Assembly: GCF_025465935.1 (NCBI RefSeq)
Contig: NZ_JANLNV010000005.1
Location: 1-64,000 of the forward strand
Reading direction: 5' to 3'
DNA length: 64,000 nt
DNA from: Pseudomonas sp. 7P_10.2_Bac1
Lineage (GTDB): Bacteria > Pseudomonadota > Gammaproteobacteria > Pseudomonadales > Pseudomonadaceae
Part shown: piece after piece, positions 8,032 to 16,890 of the stretch
Numbering within the stretch: the first letter of the stretch is position 1
Layout of the letters: each line of letters starts with the position of its first letter
Translations under genes and position numbers: made by a program
Notes under the pieces: model-generated
Told to the model about the DNA's origin: nothing
Seen by the model: the letters and a program-made list of their open reading frames with translations, nothing else
Databases searched by the model: none

Positions 8032-10067
8032 GCGCTAATGACGCCACACGCTGGAAAGAAAAATACCTGAAGAGCGTCGAGCAGCAAGACAAGCTCGAGC
8101 GCCGCTGGAATGCTCGCCTTGATCTGTTACGACGCGGCCTGGTGCGCAGCACTCTGGCGGCCGAGGGCACTGACCGCACCGTCGACCAGTGCATGAAGGA
8201 AATGCGCGAGGCCGTGCGCACCGATGACATGGACGCCGCCCTGGCAGCCCTGCTCCCGCGCCTTGAAAAAGCCGTACTGGACTCCGAACAGCGTCGCGAA
8301 ACCCGTATCGACCAAATGAGTGTCGCGCTCAACGCGCTGGTCACCCAGTTGCAAGCCCTGCCCTTGCCCCGTGAAGTCAGCAAACCACTGAAGGCATTCG
8401 CCAAGCAGCTCGACAGCCGGGTAACTCAGGCACGCGAGATCCCGCTGCTGCTCAGCGAATTGAGCAGCCTGCAAAGCCGCGCGCTGGCGCCTCAACTCAA
8501 CAACGCTGAACCTTCCAAGCCAGGCCTGTTGCAGCGCCTGTTCGGCACTCAGGACACCGAAAAGCCTGACTCGTCCGCGAGCCCTCTGGCGCCTGAGCCC
8601 ATACCGGCGGCTGCGACGCCCTCCCGGCCAGTAGCCGCTTCGGCATCTCCCACTAATGATGCGCCAGCTGAAACACTACCTGAGCCTGTTGCCGAGGCAA
8701 TTGAGCACGCTGAGCCGCCTGCACAGTTGGCGCAAGTGCTGGATGACGAAGAGGCCGTCAGCGGTGCCCTCGAGTCAGTTGTGGCGCTCGTCGACGCAGA
8801 AAACGCACGCCTCCAGGAGACCGTTAAGCCGTCTGAGCGGGCAGGCACCGAGCAAGGGGATGAGCCTCAGGCGCAAACGCCAGCCGCCTTTGAGCCCGCC
8901 CCGGAGCCAGAAGCAGAGCCAGAGCCAGAGCCAGAGCCAGAATCAAAAATCGAGCCTCTGGCCTCTGATGACGAGCCGACTTATGCCCTGCCCGAAAGCC
9001 CCGAGCCCAGCTACAGCTCGGTGGCGCAGCATATTGAATCCACCCTGCTCGGCTTGTTGAATGACCTGTCGCTGCCCGAACATCACCGACCACACGCCGA
9101 GTCCATGCGGGTACGCCTCGAAAAAGGGCTGAACTGGTACGAATTGCTGCCCATTCTCGACGATCTGGCGGTGTTGATGCTGGCCGTTACCGACAGTGGC
9201 CAGCATGAGTTCGAAACCTACCTCAAGCAGCTCAATGAGCGCCTCGAGTCGTTCCAGAGCAACCTCCAGGCAGCAAGTGCCGGCCACGCCTTGGGGCGCT
9301 CGGAGGCTGAGCAACTGGACAACCAGATACGTGAACACGTTGATAGCCTGCAAAGCAGCGTGCAAGAAGCCGTCGACCTGAACAGCCTCAAGCACCTCCT
9401 TGAAAACCGCCTCGAAGGTTTGCTGGGCACGATGGACCAGCATCGCCAGCAACGCGATGCCCGCGAGCAAGAGCTGTGCAGCCATCTGCAAGGTTTGTCC
9501 GAACGCGTAGCCTTCATGGAACAGCAAGCTCAAGGCTACCGAGAGCACCTCGAAGAGCAGCGCCTCAAGGCCATGATCGACCCGCTGACCGGGCTGCCAA
9601 ATCGGGCAGCCTGGGGCGAACGGCTGGCCCATGAAGTGGCGCAGTGGCAAGCCCACGGCAACTCACTACTGATCGCTATGCTCGACCTTGACCACTTCAA
9701 ACGCATCAACGATGGCTATGGCCATCTGGCCGGCGACAAAGTGCTCAAAATCATCGCGGCTCAATTATCCAAACACCTGCGACCCACCGACTTTGCAGCC
9801 CGCTTTGGTGGCGAAGAGTTTGTACTGCTCCTCCCCGATACGTCCCTGCACGCTGGCCTGCAACTGCTCGAAAAACTGCGCGCGGCGATCCAGGCCTGCC
9901 CGTTCCACTTCAAGGGCGAACCGGTGACCCTCACCGCGTCCATGGGTGTGGCGTCATTCAAACTGGGCGAACGCAGCGAACAGGTCCTCAAACGGGCTGA
10001 CGAAGCGTTGTATCGAGCCAAAAGCAATGGCCGCAACAGCATAGAAGCCAGTCAGCCGAACACTTAA
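8028..10067 (+). CDS. diguanylate cyclase with long coiled-coil/EP-rich N-terminus (DgcH-like)
   Basis: Makes the second messenger c-di-GMP. The C-terminal GGDEF domain (about 515-675) has an active GGEEF site and an RPTD inhibitory I-site five residues before it, so product feedback is expected. The rest of the 679 residues is a cytoplasmic charged helical region interrupted by a Pro/Glu linker (PEPEAEPEPEPEPE, about residue 290) encoded by tandem GAGCCA hexamers. No membrane segment is evident. It overlaps the EEP gene by 4 bp. Synteny suggests the P. aeruginosa DgcH locus. Confidence 0.9.
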   Translation: MSANDATRWKEKYLKSVEQQDKLERRWNARLDLLRRGLVRSTLAAEGTDRTVDQCMKEMREAVRTDDMDAALAALLPRLEKAVLDSEQRRETRIDQMSVALNALVTQLQALPLPREVSKPLKAFAKQLDSRVTQAREIPLLLSELSSLQSRALAPQLNNAEPSKPGLLQRLFGTQDTEKPDSSASPLAPEPIPAAATPSRPVAASASPTNDAPAETLPEPVAEAIEHAEPPAQLAQVLDDEEAVSGALESVVALVDAENARLQETVKPSERAGTEQGDEPQAQTPAAFEPAPEPEAEPEPEPEPESKIEPLASDDEPTYALPESPEPSYSSVAQHIESTLLGLLNDLSLPEHHRPHAESMRVRLEKGLNWYELLPILDDLAVLMLAVTDSGQHEFETYLKQLNERLESFQSNLQAASAGHALGRSEAEQLDNQIREHVDSLQSSVQEAVDLNSLKHLLENRLEGLLGTMDQHRQQRDAREQELCSHLQGLSERVAFMEQQAQGYREHLEEQRLKAMIDPLTGLPNRAAWGERLAHEVAQWQAHGNSLLIAMLDLDHFKRINDGYGHLAGDKVLKIIAAQLSKHLRPTDFAARFGGEEFVLLLPDTSLHAGLQLLEKLRAAIQACPFHFKGEPVTLTASMGVASFKLGERSEQVLKRADEALYRAKSNGRNSIEASQPNT

Positions 10068-10355
10068 GTTTATCCCCCTTAATACTTACGTTGAAAAACG
10101 CCGTAGTTTATTTCTACCCACCGAGTAGTCCATATCTTATTAATCATCTAAGTGACCACATTAAGTTTCACCAACTTGACGCTTAACTCTTTCACGACTT
10201 ATATAAAAAAGCAGGCGGTTAAAAGGGTTTAACTTTATCGGCCACTGCATCAGTTAATTTTCCCACATCATTAAGCGCCCATCATTGCCCTGCTGACAGC
10301 CGCTGCGGCATGCCCTGAGCCGATATCACGCCACTGTTTACTATCAAGGAACAAT

Positions 10356-10757
10356 ATGAAAACTGTTATTTCCGTGCTGTCCATGCTTGCACTCATCTTC
10401 AGTGCCATGCAGGCAAGTGCAGCGACAAAACCTACACTCTACTCAGCCACTATTACTCATGACGGGAAAGTGGAGGCTCAGTCACCCAACTGGATTCATT
10501 CAACCGAGTACTTCAGCCAAGAAAATTACAGCGCCAACTATAAAATCAAACTCATGCCGGGTGCGTTTCAAAAAGCACCCAAGTACTGCCATGTTTCAAC
10601 CTTTGACAATTCAAGTTTCGAACATACCTTTTATGGTGTTGCCAAGTTATCCAGCAAACCCAGCCGCGAAGAAGTCAATGTGGTTGGCCTGATGCAAGGG
10701 CTCGACAGGCCCTCAGGGGATTCGTCGATGAGTTTTTACCTGGTGTGCGGCAAATAA
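10356..10757 (+). CDS. small exported protein of unknown function
   Basis: A 133-aa product with a clear signal peptide (MKTVISVLSMLALIFSAMQASA) and an AAGGA ribosome site 7 bp before the ATG. The mature part is polar, with two cysteines (KYCHVS and LVCGK) that could form a disulfide, and aromatic-rich segments such as EHTFYGVA. I recognise no family. Base composition is visibly more AT-rich than the neighbours, as is the 288-bp gap upstream, which suggests acquisition or weak constraint. A stem-loop follows. Confidence 0.7.
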   Translation: MKTVISVLSMLALIFSAMQASAATKPTLYSATITHDGKVEAQSPNWIHSTEYFSQENYSANYKIKLMPGAFQKAPKYCHVSTFDNSSFEHTFYGVAKLSSKPSREEVNVVGLMQGLDRPSGDSSMSFYLVCGK

Positions 10758-10771
10758 TGGAATAGGCCTCT

Positions 10772-10801
10772 GCAGGCGCTTCACGCCCCACTCGCGCCTG
10801 C
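10772..10801. other. stem-loop after the small exported gene
   Basis: GCAGGCGC at 10772-10779 pairs with GCGCCTGC at 10794-10801 around a 14-base loop. There is no T-run, so it may stabilise the 3' end rather than terminate by itself. Confidence 0.45.
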
Positions 10802-10878
10802 GGGGGCAGGTTTCATTCAGGCTCGTTCCGGACCAGTGATGTATGCTGGCGCATTAATTGCTCACATGAGCCTATGCC

Positions 10879-11655
10879 ATGAAATTTTCTGCTCTGATTT
10901 TGTCTCTCTTACTGCTGGCCGGTTGCGCCAGCGGCCCGCGTATGGACACTAGCCATCCCTCAGCCAACCATGACAGCCGCGTGCAGTTCATCGTGTTGCA
11001 CTACACCTCGACCTCGCTGGAGCGTTCGCTGCAATTGCTGACCAGCGGGCCTGTGAGCAGCCATTACCTGATTGGCGACACGCCGCCGACCATTTACAAG
11101 CTGGTCGATGAAAACCAGCGCGCCTGGCACGCGGGCGAAAGCCAATGGAAAGGCCGTACCTGGCTCAACTCAAGCTCAATTGGGATCGAGATCGTCAACC
11201 CGGGCTACCACGACACTCCAACCGGGCGCGTGTGGTACCCCTACACCGAAGGTCAAATCCAGTCCGTGATCGCGCTGTTGAAAGACATCTCGACACGCTA
11301 CAAGATCGACCCGAGCAACATCATCGGGCATAGCGACATTGCGCCGTTGCGTAAACTTGATCCGGGCCCGATGTTCCCCTGGAAACGCCTGGCTGAAGCC
11401 GGTTTCGGGGTCTGGCCCGACGCCCAGGCTGTTGCACGCGAGCAGGTTCGCTATGCCAACGCGATGCCTAGCATCACCTGGTTCCAGCAGCAATTAGCCT
11501 TGCTGGGCTATGAAACACCGCAAACCGGCGAACTTGACGTTGCCACGCGCCACGTACTGGCAGCCTTCCAGATGCATTTCCGGCCTTCGCGCTTCGACGG
11601 CACGCCCGATGCCGAAAGCGCGGCGATTCTGACGGTGTTGAACACACAGAAATAA
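10879..11655 (+). CDS. ampDh2: periplasmic N-acetylmuramoyl-L-alanine amidase lipoprotein (AmpDh2/AmiD-like)
   Basis: Cleaves the amide bond between muramic acid and the stem peptide. The 258-aa protein starts with a lipoprotein signal (lipobox LLAGC). An amidase_2 domain with zinc ligands follows: His in IVLHYTST (about 36) and His/Asp in GHSDIAP (about 155). A C-terminal peptidoglycan-binding helical repeat runs from about 195 to 255. The position beside kinB/algB matches P. aeruginosa ampDh2. It is convergent with kinB across a REP element. Confidence 0.92.
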   Translation: MKFSALILSLLLLAGCASGPRMDTSHPSANHDSRVQFIVLHYTSTSLERSLQLLTSGPVSSHYLIGDTPPTIYKLVDENQRAWHAGESQWKGRTWLNSSSIGIEIVNPGYHDTPTGRVWYPYTEGQIQSVIALLKDISTRYKIDPSNIIGHSDIAPLRKLDPGPMFPWKRLAEAGFGVWPDAQAVAREQVRYANAMPSITWFQQQLALLGYETPQTGELDVATRHVLAAFQMHFRPSRFDGTPDAESAAILTVLNTQK

Positions 11656-11680
11656 TGCGCGCCAAGGGGACACATATCCC

Positions 11681-11716
11681 TGTAGCCGCTGCCGAAGGTT
11701 GAGGCAGCGGCTATAG
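11681..11716. repeat. REP palindrome, family A (second copy)
   Basis: GTAGCCGCTGCC pairs imperfectly with GGCAGCGGCTAT around a short AAGGTTGA loop. It lies between the convergent ends of ampDh2 and kinB and could act as a transcript end for both. Confidence 0.7.
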
Positions 11717-11718
11717 CG

Positions 11719-13506
11719 CTACAACGGCAGCGCCATATAGAACTGCGTGCCCTGGCCCGGACGTGAATAGACGCCGATGCGTCCACCGTGCAATTGCACT
11801 ATCTCCTTGCACAGCGCCAGGCCCAGGCCCGCGCCACCTTTTTTGCGACCCACCTGAACAAAAGGCTCGAAGATACGACCCTGCTGGCCGTAGGCGATAC
11901 CTTCACCACTGTCTTCGATGCTGATAATCACCCGCTCACCATGACGCCGCGCCTGCAAGCGAATCTGACCGCCGCTGGCGGTATGGCGCAAGGCGTTGTC
12001 CAGCAAGTTGTCCAGCACCCGCTCTAGCTGCGCCTGATCGGCGTTGAGTACAGGCAGCGGCGGCTGCAGATCGATCAACAAGGCGATGTCCTTGGCTTTG
12101 GCTCGATCCGCAAACCGTGCGCGAGCCTCATTGAGCATCTGCTCAAGGTCACACGGCGCCAGCGTCAGCTTTTGCATGCCGTTCTGGTAACGCGAGAAAT
12201 TCAGCAAGTCGTTGATCAGTTGCATCAGCCGCTGCATTTCTTCGTTAACCGTGTTCAGCAAATCGGTCTCACGCGACTGCGGGTCAAAGCGTGCACGCTC
12301 CAGAAACAAGCCAAACGCCATGTGCATCCCCGTGACCGGTGTGCGCAGTTCGTGGGAAGCCCGCAACACAAACTCACTGCGTACTCGCTCAAAGGCCCGC
12401 TGCTCAGTCACGTCATGCAGCACCATCACGGCGCCCAGAATAGGCCCTTTAGGCTGACTGACCGGTGTCAGGCTGTAGGTCAACAACCGGGTTTCACCTT
12501 CAATGTCGACACTCAAGTCTTCAGGCGCACGCTCAAGGCTGCCGCCGCGCAATACCGTCAAAAGTTGCTGGTCCAGTTCCGGACGCCCCAGCGCCTCGCC
12601 CAGCGATTGGCCCAGACGACCTTCATCCCAGCCCAACTGGCGCTGGGCCACGGGGTTCAAATGCTCAAGGCGGCCCTGTTGATCAATCATCAGCAGGCCG
12701 TCATCAATACTGTCGAGCACTGCCTGCAGGCGCTGCTGACCTGCCAGCAACTCATCGACATTGGTTGCCTGATGCTGGCGCAGCGACTCTGCCATGATCC
12801 CGAAGCGGCGGGTCAGCTGGTTCATCTCCGTCGCAGATGACAGCGGCAGCACCACCTCAAAGTTGCCTTTGCCGATGTTGTCGGCAGCCTTGGCCAGCGC
12901 TTCGATAGGGGCACCAAATCGACGGGCAATCCCATGGGCCGTGATAAAGCCGATGATCAGCACCGCCAGCCCGACCAGCCCCAACAGCGAAGCAATAATG
13001 ATCGCTCGGTCGCGGGCCGAGGCCTGCGCGGTATAAATATGATCCAGCGCCTTGCGGTGTTCTTCGATCAAGCCATTGCGCAATAGGTTGAAGCGGTCAG
13101 ACAGCTCCTTGTCACTGCTGATATCCAGCGCGTTGGCGTGAGCTTGTTTGAAAGCTTCCAAAAACAACTCGTAGTCCACACGAGCCTGGGTAAAGCCATT
13201 TTTCAGGTTGTTCTTGCGCTCATGCTTAATCCCTTCATCCAACAGGGCCAGATACTCATTGGCCGACGCTTCAAGGGCCTTGGGATCAGGGTGATTGCGC
13301 AGCATCAATATCAGCTGATCACCCAGGGTTTGACGCAGCTTGAGGCCCAAGTCCAAGGTGATGAAGTTGTTGCGAATCAACGCCTCCTGGGATTTGGCCA
13401 TCTGCATCACGCTGACCACGCCAAGCAACAGGCCGAGCAGCGCCACCGTGATCAGTGCCGAAATACTAAGGAATAACCGGGTACGCAGCTTGATCGCAAG
13501 TTTCAT
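11719..13506 (-). CDS. kinB: sensor histidine kinase KinB
   Basis: Inner-membrane sensor paired with AlgB; in P. aeruginosa it controls alginate and virulence genes. The 595-aa product has a first membrane helix (about 8-28), a periplasmic helical sensor domain, a second helix (about 160-185), HAMP, a PAS domain (QAVLDSIDDGLLMID), the phospho-acceptor ASHELRTP and a complete HATPase domain (ending GTQFYMALPL). I start at the ATG at 13506 because the upstream extension reads back into algB and lacks family character. It follows algB by 10 bp, so the two genes form an operon. Confidence 0.95.
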   Translation of the reverse strand: MKLAIKLRTRLFLSISALITVALLGLLLGVVSVMQMAKSQEALIRNNFITLDLGLKLRQTLGDQLILMLRNHPDPKALEASANEYLALLDEGIKHERKNNLKNGFTQARVDYELFLEAFKQAHANALDISSDKELSDRFNLLRNGLIEEHRKALDHIYTAQASARDRAIIIASLLGLVGLAVLIIGFITAHGIARRFGAPIEALAKAADNIGKGNFEVVLPLSSATEMNQLTRRFGIMAESLRQHQATNVDELLAGQQRLQAVLDSIDDGLLMIDQQGRLEHLNPVAQRQLGWDEGRLGQSLGEALGRPELDQQLLTVLRGGSLERAPEDLSVDIEGETRLLTYSLTPVSQPKGPILGAVMVLHDVTEQRAFERVRSEFVLRASHELRTPVTGMHMAFGLFLERARFDPQSRETDLLNTVNEEMQRLMQLINDLLNFSRYQNGMQKLTLAPCDLEQMLNEARARFADRAKAKDIALLIDLQPPLPVLNADQAQLERVLDNLLDNALRHTASGGQIRLQARRHGERVIISIEDSGEGIAYGQQGRIFEPFVQVGRKKGGAGLGLALCKEIVQLHGGRIGVYSRPGQGTQFYMALPL

Positions 13507-13516
13507 CGGATAAGGC

Positions 13517-14863
13517 TCACAGGTTGTATTGCTTGCGCTTGCGATACAGCGTCGAGGCGTCAATACCCAGGGTTTTTGCTGCTTGGTCCAGGGTGTCGCT
13601 GGTCGCCAAAACCGCACCGATATGTGCTTTTTCCAACTGATCGAGACTCAAGGCCGCCCCAATACGCGGTGTATTCGGGGCGCTTTGTTCAGCCATACCC
13701 AAGTGACTGACTTCGACCATTTCTTGCGGGCAAATAATGCTTGCCCGTTCAACCACGTTACGCAGCTCGCGGATATTGCCCGGCCAGCGGTAGTTGGACA
13801 GCGCCTGGCGCGCCTCCGGGCTGAAGCCGCGGGCAGGGCGCGCGTACTCCTTGACGAAGCGTGCCAAAAACCGATCAGCCAGGGTCAGAATGTCTTCACT
13901 GCGCTCGCGCAGAGGCGGCAAGTGCAAGGTGATGACGTTCAGGCGGTAGAGCAAGTCCTCACGGAAGCGTCCCTCGCGCACCATGTCCTCGAGATTGAGG
14001 TTGGTCGCGGCCAGAATGCGCACATCGGCGCGGCGCGTGACCGGGTCACCGACACGTTCGTAGACTTTGTCCTGAATGAAACGCAGCAATTTGGGCTGCA
14101 AAGTCAGCGGAAAATCGCCGATCTCATCGAGAAACAGCGTTCCGCCGTCGGCCTGACTGACTCGGCCCAAGGTGCTTTCACTGGCGCCGGTAAAGGCGCC
14201 GCGGGTATGGCCGAACAACTCGCTTTCCATCAGTTCCGCAGTCAGCGATGGGCAGTTGATCGTCACGCAGGACTTTTTCGCGCGTTTGCTCCAACCGTGA
14301 ATAGCTTGCGACAACTCACCTTTGCCCGTGCCAGATTCGCCGAGAATAAGGATGTTGGCGTCGGTACCGGCTACCTGACGAGCCGTTTCCAGCACGGCCA
14401 TCATCGCCGGGCTGTGGGAGTCGAGTCCGTCCTTGGGCTTGCGCACTTCGCCCTCAAGCGCTTCGAGGCGGGCGGACAGTTGGCGCACTTCCAGTTGCTT
14501 GGCAGTCGCCAGGCGCAGTTGGTCCGGGCTGCAGGGTTTGACCAGGTAATCCGCAGCACCGGCTTGAATCGCATCCACGGCGGTGTCGACAGCCGAGTGG
14601 GCGGTCACGATAACCACGCGCATCCAGGGCGCTTGAATACGCATCTGGGCCAGCACATCCAGGCCATTGTCCTCACCCAGGCGCAGATCCAGAAAACACA
14701 GGTCAAACACCTGACGTTGCAGCAGGGCATCGGCCTGGGCCGCACTATTGGCCGTGGCGACGGTGTAACCCTCGTCCTCAAGGCAATAGCGGAATGTGCG
14801 CAAGATAGCGGACTCATCATCGACCAGCAGAATGCGGCCCTGTTGCTCTTTGGATGATTCCAT
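13517..14863 (-). CDS. algB: NtrC-family response regulator AlgB
   Basis: DNA-binding regulator phosphorylated by KinB. The 448-aa product has a receiver domain with the acceptor Asp in LCFLDLRLG (about 59), an AAA+ domain with Walker A GESGTGKGE (about 178), the sigma54-contact loop GAFTGA and a GGTLFLDEIGDF Walker B, and a Fis-type HTH at the end (LDQAAKTLGIDASTLYRKR). An AAAGGA ribosome site precedes the ATG. It is divergent from a small operon that begins with a sigma54-type promoter, making AlgB a candidate activator there. Confidence 0.95.
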   Translation of the reverse strand: MESSKEQQGRILLVDDESAILRTFRYCLEDEGYTVATANSAAQADALLQRQVFDLCFLDLRLGEDNGLDVLAQMRIQAPWMRVVIVTAHSAVDTAVDAIQAGAADYLVKPCSPDQLRLATAKQLEVRQLSARLEALEGEVRKPKDGLDSHSPAMMAVLETARQVAGTDANILILGESGTGKGELSQAIHGWSKRAKKSCVTINCPSLTAELMESELFGHTRGAFTGASESTLGRVSQADGGTLFLDEIGDFPLTLQPKLLRFIQDKVYERVGDPVTRRADVRILAATNLNLEDMVREGRFREDLLYRLNVITLHLPPLRERSEDILTLADRFLARFVKEYARPARGFSPEARQALSNYRWPGNIRELRNVVERASIICPQEMVEVSHLGMAEQSAPNTPRIGAALSLDQLEKAHIGAVLATSDTLDQAAKTLGIDASTLYRKRKQYNL

Positions 14864-15096
14864 ATCCGGCGTTCCTTTATGAGTGATCTTGGTTAGTGTC
14901 GGAATAATCGGGCAAGTTGCATGATTTTTCAGGAATGATTCAGAGGCTAACAGGGAAGGGCAACGGACGCCTCCTGTAACGCACTGATTTTCAAGATTTT
15001 AACCCTACACCCCACGGCAGTTTCGGCGCCGTTTAAATCTCCCGCAGCCTGCTTTATCAATCCTCCCTGGGGCAGCCATCGGCTACACCTTTGCCG

Positions 15097-15145
15097 ATCG
15101 TGCAGAACGCACGGTGCCATCAAGGCGTATCGTGCAGGTTGCGTG
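15097..15145 (+). promoter_or_regulatory. tandem upstream activator-like repeats
   Basis: ATCGTGCAG occurs at 15097 and again at 15129, exactly 32 bp (about three helical turns) apart. Each is followed by an inverted or near-inverted arm: CGTGC-AGAAC-GCACG at 15099-15113 is a perfect inverted repeat, and CGTGCAGGTTGCGTG follows in the second copy. They lie about 75-110 bp before the sigma54 -24 element, the normal place for an enhancer-binding protein. The protein is not known. Confidence 0.55.
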
Positions 15146-15162
15146 TGACGATCTTTCAAAAA

Positions 15163-15175
15163 AATCAGTAACTTA
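15163..15175 (+). promoter_or_regulatory. possible IHF site
   Basis: AATCAGTAACTTA fits WATCARNNNNTTR and lies in an AT-rich stretch between the upstream repeats and the sigma54 promoter, where IHF bending commonly helps activation. Confidence 0.45.
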
Positions 15176-15209
15176 TTGATTTATAACGAATTAATTCTTT
15201 TATAAAAAC

Positions 15210-15225
15210 TGGCATGCAGCCTGCA
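15210..15225 (+). promoter_or_regulatory. sigma54 (RpoN)-type promoter
   Basis: TGGCATGCAGCCTGCA has the invariant GG (15211-15212) and GC (15223-15224) separated by ten bases, close to consensus TGGCAC-N5-TTGCA. The expected start is near 15236, about 83 bp before the first gene of the operon. Confidence 0.65.
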
Positions 15226-15318
15226 ACCTCTCTTGCACAGCAGTTGCCGCGCCCTGCAGCCCTCAGCAGCGCAGCGCCAACCTCCTTATAACAAGCACTG
15301 AGTGGCAGGAGTTTGAGC

Positions 15319-15863
<545 letters not shown>

Positions 15864-15865
15864 CG

Positions 15866-16330
15866 ATGTTCAGTCGATCCTTTAAGGCAATGGCAGCTGC
15901 CCTGTTGATGGGCAGCAGTGCCATGACCCTTGCCGCAAACGACGGACAGTCACGCGCCAACCAACTGTTGAGCGATCCGGACTACCGTCAGGCGTGGCAA
16001 AAAGTGGTTAAAAAAGAGGAACGCTTGCCTGAGTGGGTCTTGAACCTCTCCGGCAGTGCTGAACAAATGAACGCGGTCACTGAAGACGGCGATCCCTATT
16101 TGGTGGGTCCTTTGTGTGAAACGGAGCAATCGTGCTCCAACAAGCGGCTGATCGTTGCGGTCAGTTTTGACAAGAAGCATGCCTACGCCTTGCTCGTGGA
16201 GGTGCCTGCTGGCTTGCCGACCGACAAATCCCCGACACGTCATGCCGATTTCAGATACTTGGGTCAGCCTGATCCGGGTATGCAAACGCTGCTCAAAGAA
16301 CAATTAAAGAAAGACCCCAACTGGTATTGA
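15866..16330 (+). CDS. Ivy-family C-type lysozyme inhibitor
   Basis: A 154-aa precursor with a signal peptide (MAAALLMGSSAMTLAA), so periplasmic. The family core is visible: a Cys-bounded loop CETEQSC (about 90-96) where classical Ivy has its lysozyme-binding loop, followed by NKRLIVAVSFDKKHAYALLVEVP and RHADFRYLGQP. The loop sequence differs from the CKPHDC form, so target preference may differ. It would protect peptidoglycan from host or predator lysozyme, in keeping with nearby ampDh2 and algB. It ends the operon, followed by a terminator. Confidence 0.82.
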   Translation: MFSRSFKAMAAALLMGSSAMTLAANDGQSRANQLLSDPDYRQAWQKVVKKEERLPEWVLNLSGSAEQMNAVTEDGDPYLVGPLCETEQSCSNKRLIVAVSFDKKHAYALLVEVPAGLPTDKSPTRHADFRYLGQPDPGMQTLLKEQLKKDPNWY

Positions 16331-16890
16331 GTTGTGCGTGGGGGCAAACGCTGTTTTTCGAGCACCAAAAGCCAAGGTTTAACCTTGGTTTTTTTGCGTC
16401 TGTCGGACACTGCCTTTCGTCGGTAATTACTTATTTCAACTCATTTTTTTTCAAAATGTTGTGGCTTGAACTACCCTTGAAAACGTCGACCGTATATCGA
16501 CTATCGACAAAATCATTGCTTCTTGATTTCCGATTTATCTTGTGAGGTTTTTCCTAAAAAGTAGCGCTGTAGGTGTGCCTTCTTTACTGCCAAAAAGGCC
16601 TTGAAACAGCCGGTCTACGGCGGTTATGTCATCTATTTTGTCACTGCAACCCGTCTGAATTTTGATGTCTTGTCGGACAAAACCCATGCCGATTCGGCAT
16701 AGGGTAGGCGTTTACGGCATTAGACGGTAACGCCGTGCATGGGAATAGTTGCGCCTTTTTTCGCCTGCCAAAGAGCCATTCGGGCTCGATTTGGGCGACC
16801 TTCTACGGGGGTACAGACTGGGCTTTTTTGCGCTCTTGAGCGCTCTAGTCCGAGCCTGTACCCGAGTCCACTTGAAGTAAGGGTAATGAC
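16331..16890 (+). other. 560-bp gap upstream of gltP with several inverted repeats
   Basis: After the Ivy terminator, 16400-16560 is AT-rich without a plausible gene. From about 16683 there is a cluster of inverted repeats: ATGCCGATTCGGCAT (16686-16700), GGCGTT/AACGCC (16707-16712 with 16729-16734) and an enclosing CCCATGC/GCATGGG pair (16683-16689 with 16737-16743). A TTTTTT run occurs near 16756. This could be a structured leader of gltP or a small RNA; I cannot tell which. Confidence 0.4.
16372..16395 (+). terminator. terminator of the DUF1328/Ivy operon
   Basis: CCAAGG and CCTTGG arms around TTTAA, followed by seven T residues. Confidence 0.8.

Larger units (their letters stand above)
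14864..15318. other. 455-bp divergent control region between algB and the DUF1328/Ivy operon
   Basis: This gap holds the algB promoter side (14864 onward, AT-rich ATAATCGG stretch) and, on the other side, tandem upstream repeats (15097-15145), an IHF-like site (15163-15175) and a sigma54-type promoter (15210-15225). A 70-codon minus-strand frame at 14947-15159 lacks family character, and I do not call it a gene. Confidence 0.6.

Noticed and set aside
13507..13617. Longer N-terminus for kinB
   Set aside because: The extra 37 codons overlap the end of algB in another frame and do not resemble a membrane sensor; the ATG at 13506 gives the family length of 595 aa.
14947..15159. A 70-codon minus-strand open frame upstream of algB
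   Set aside because: Overlaps the regulatory repeats, is Arg/Cys-rich without a recognisable fold and has no ribosome site.
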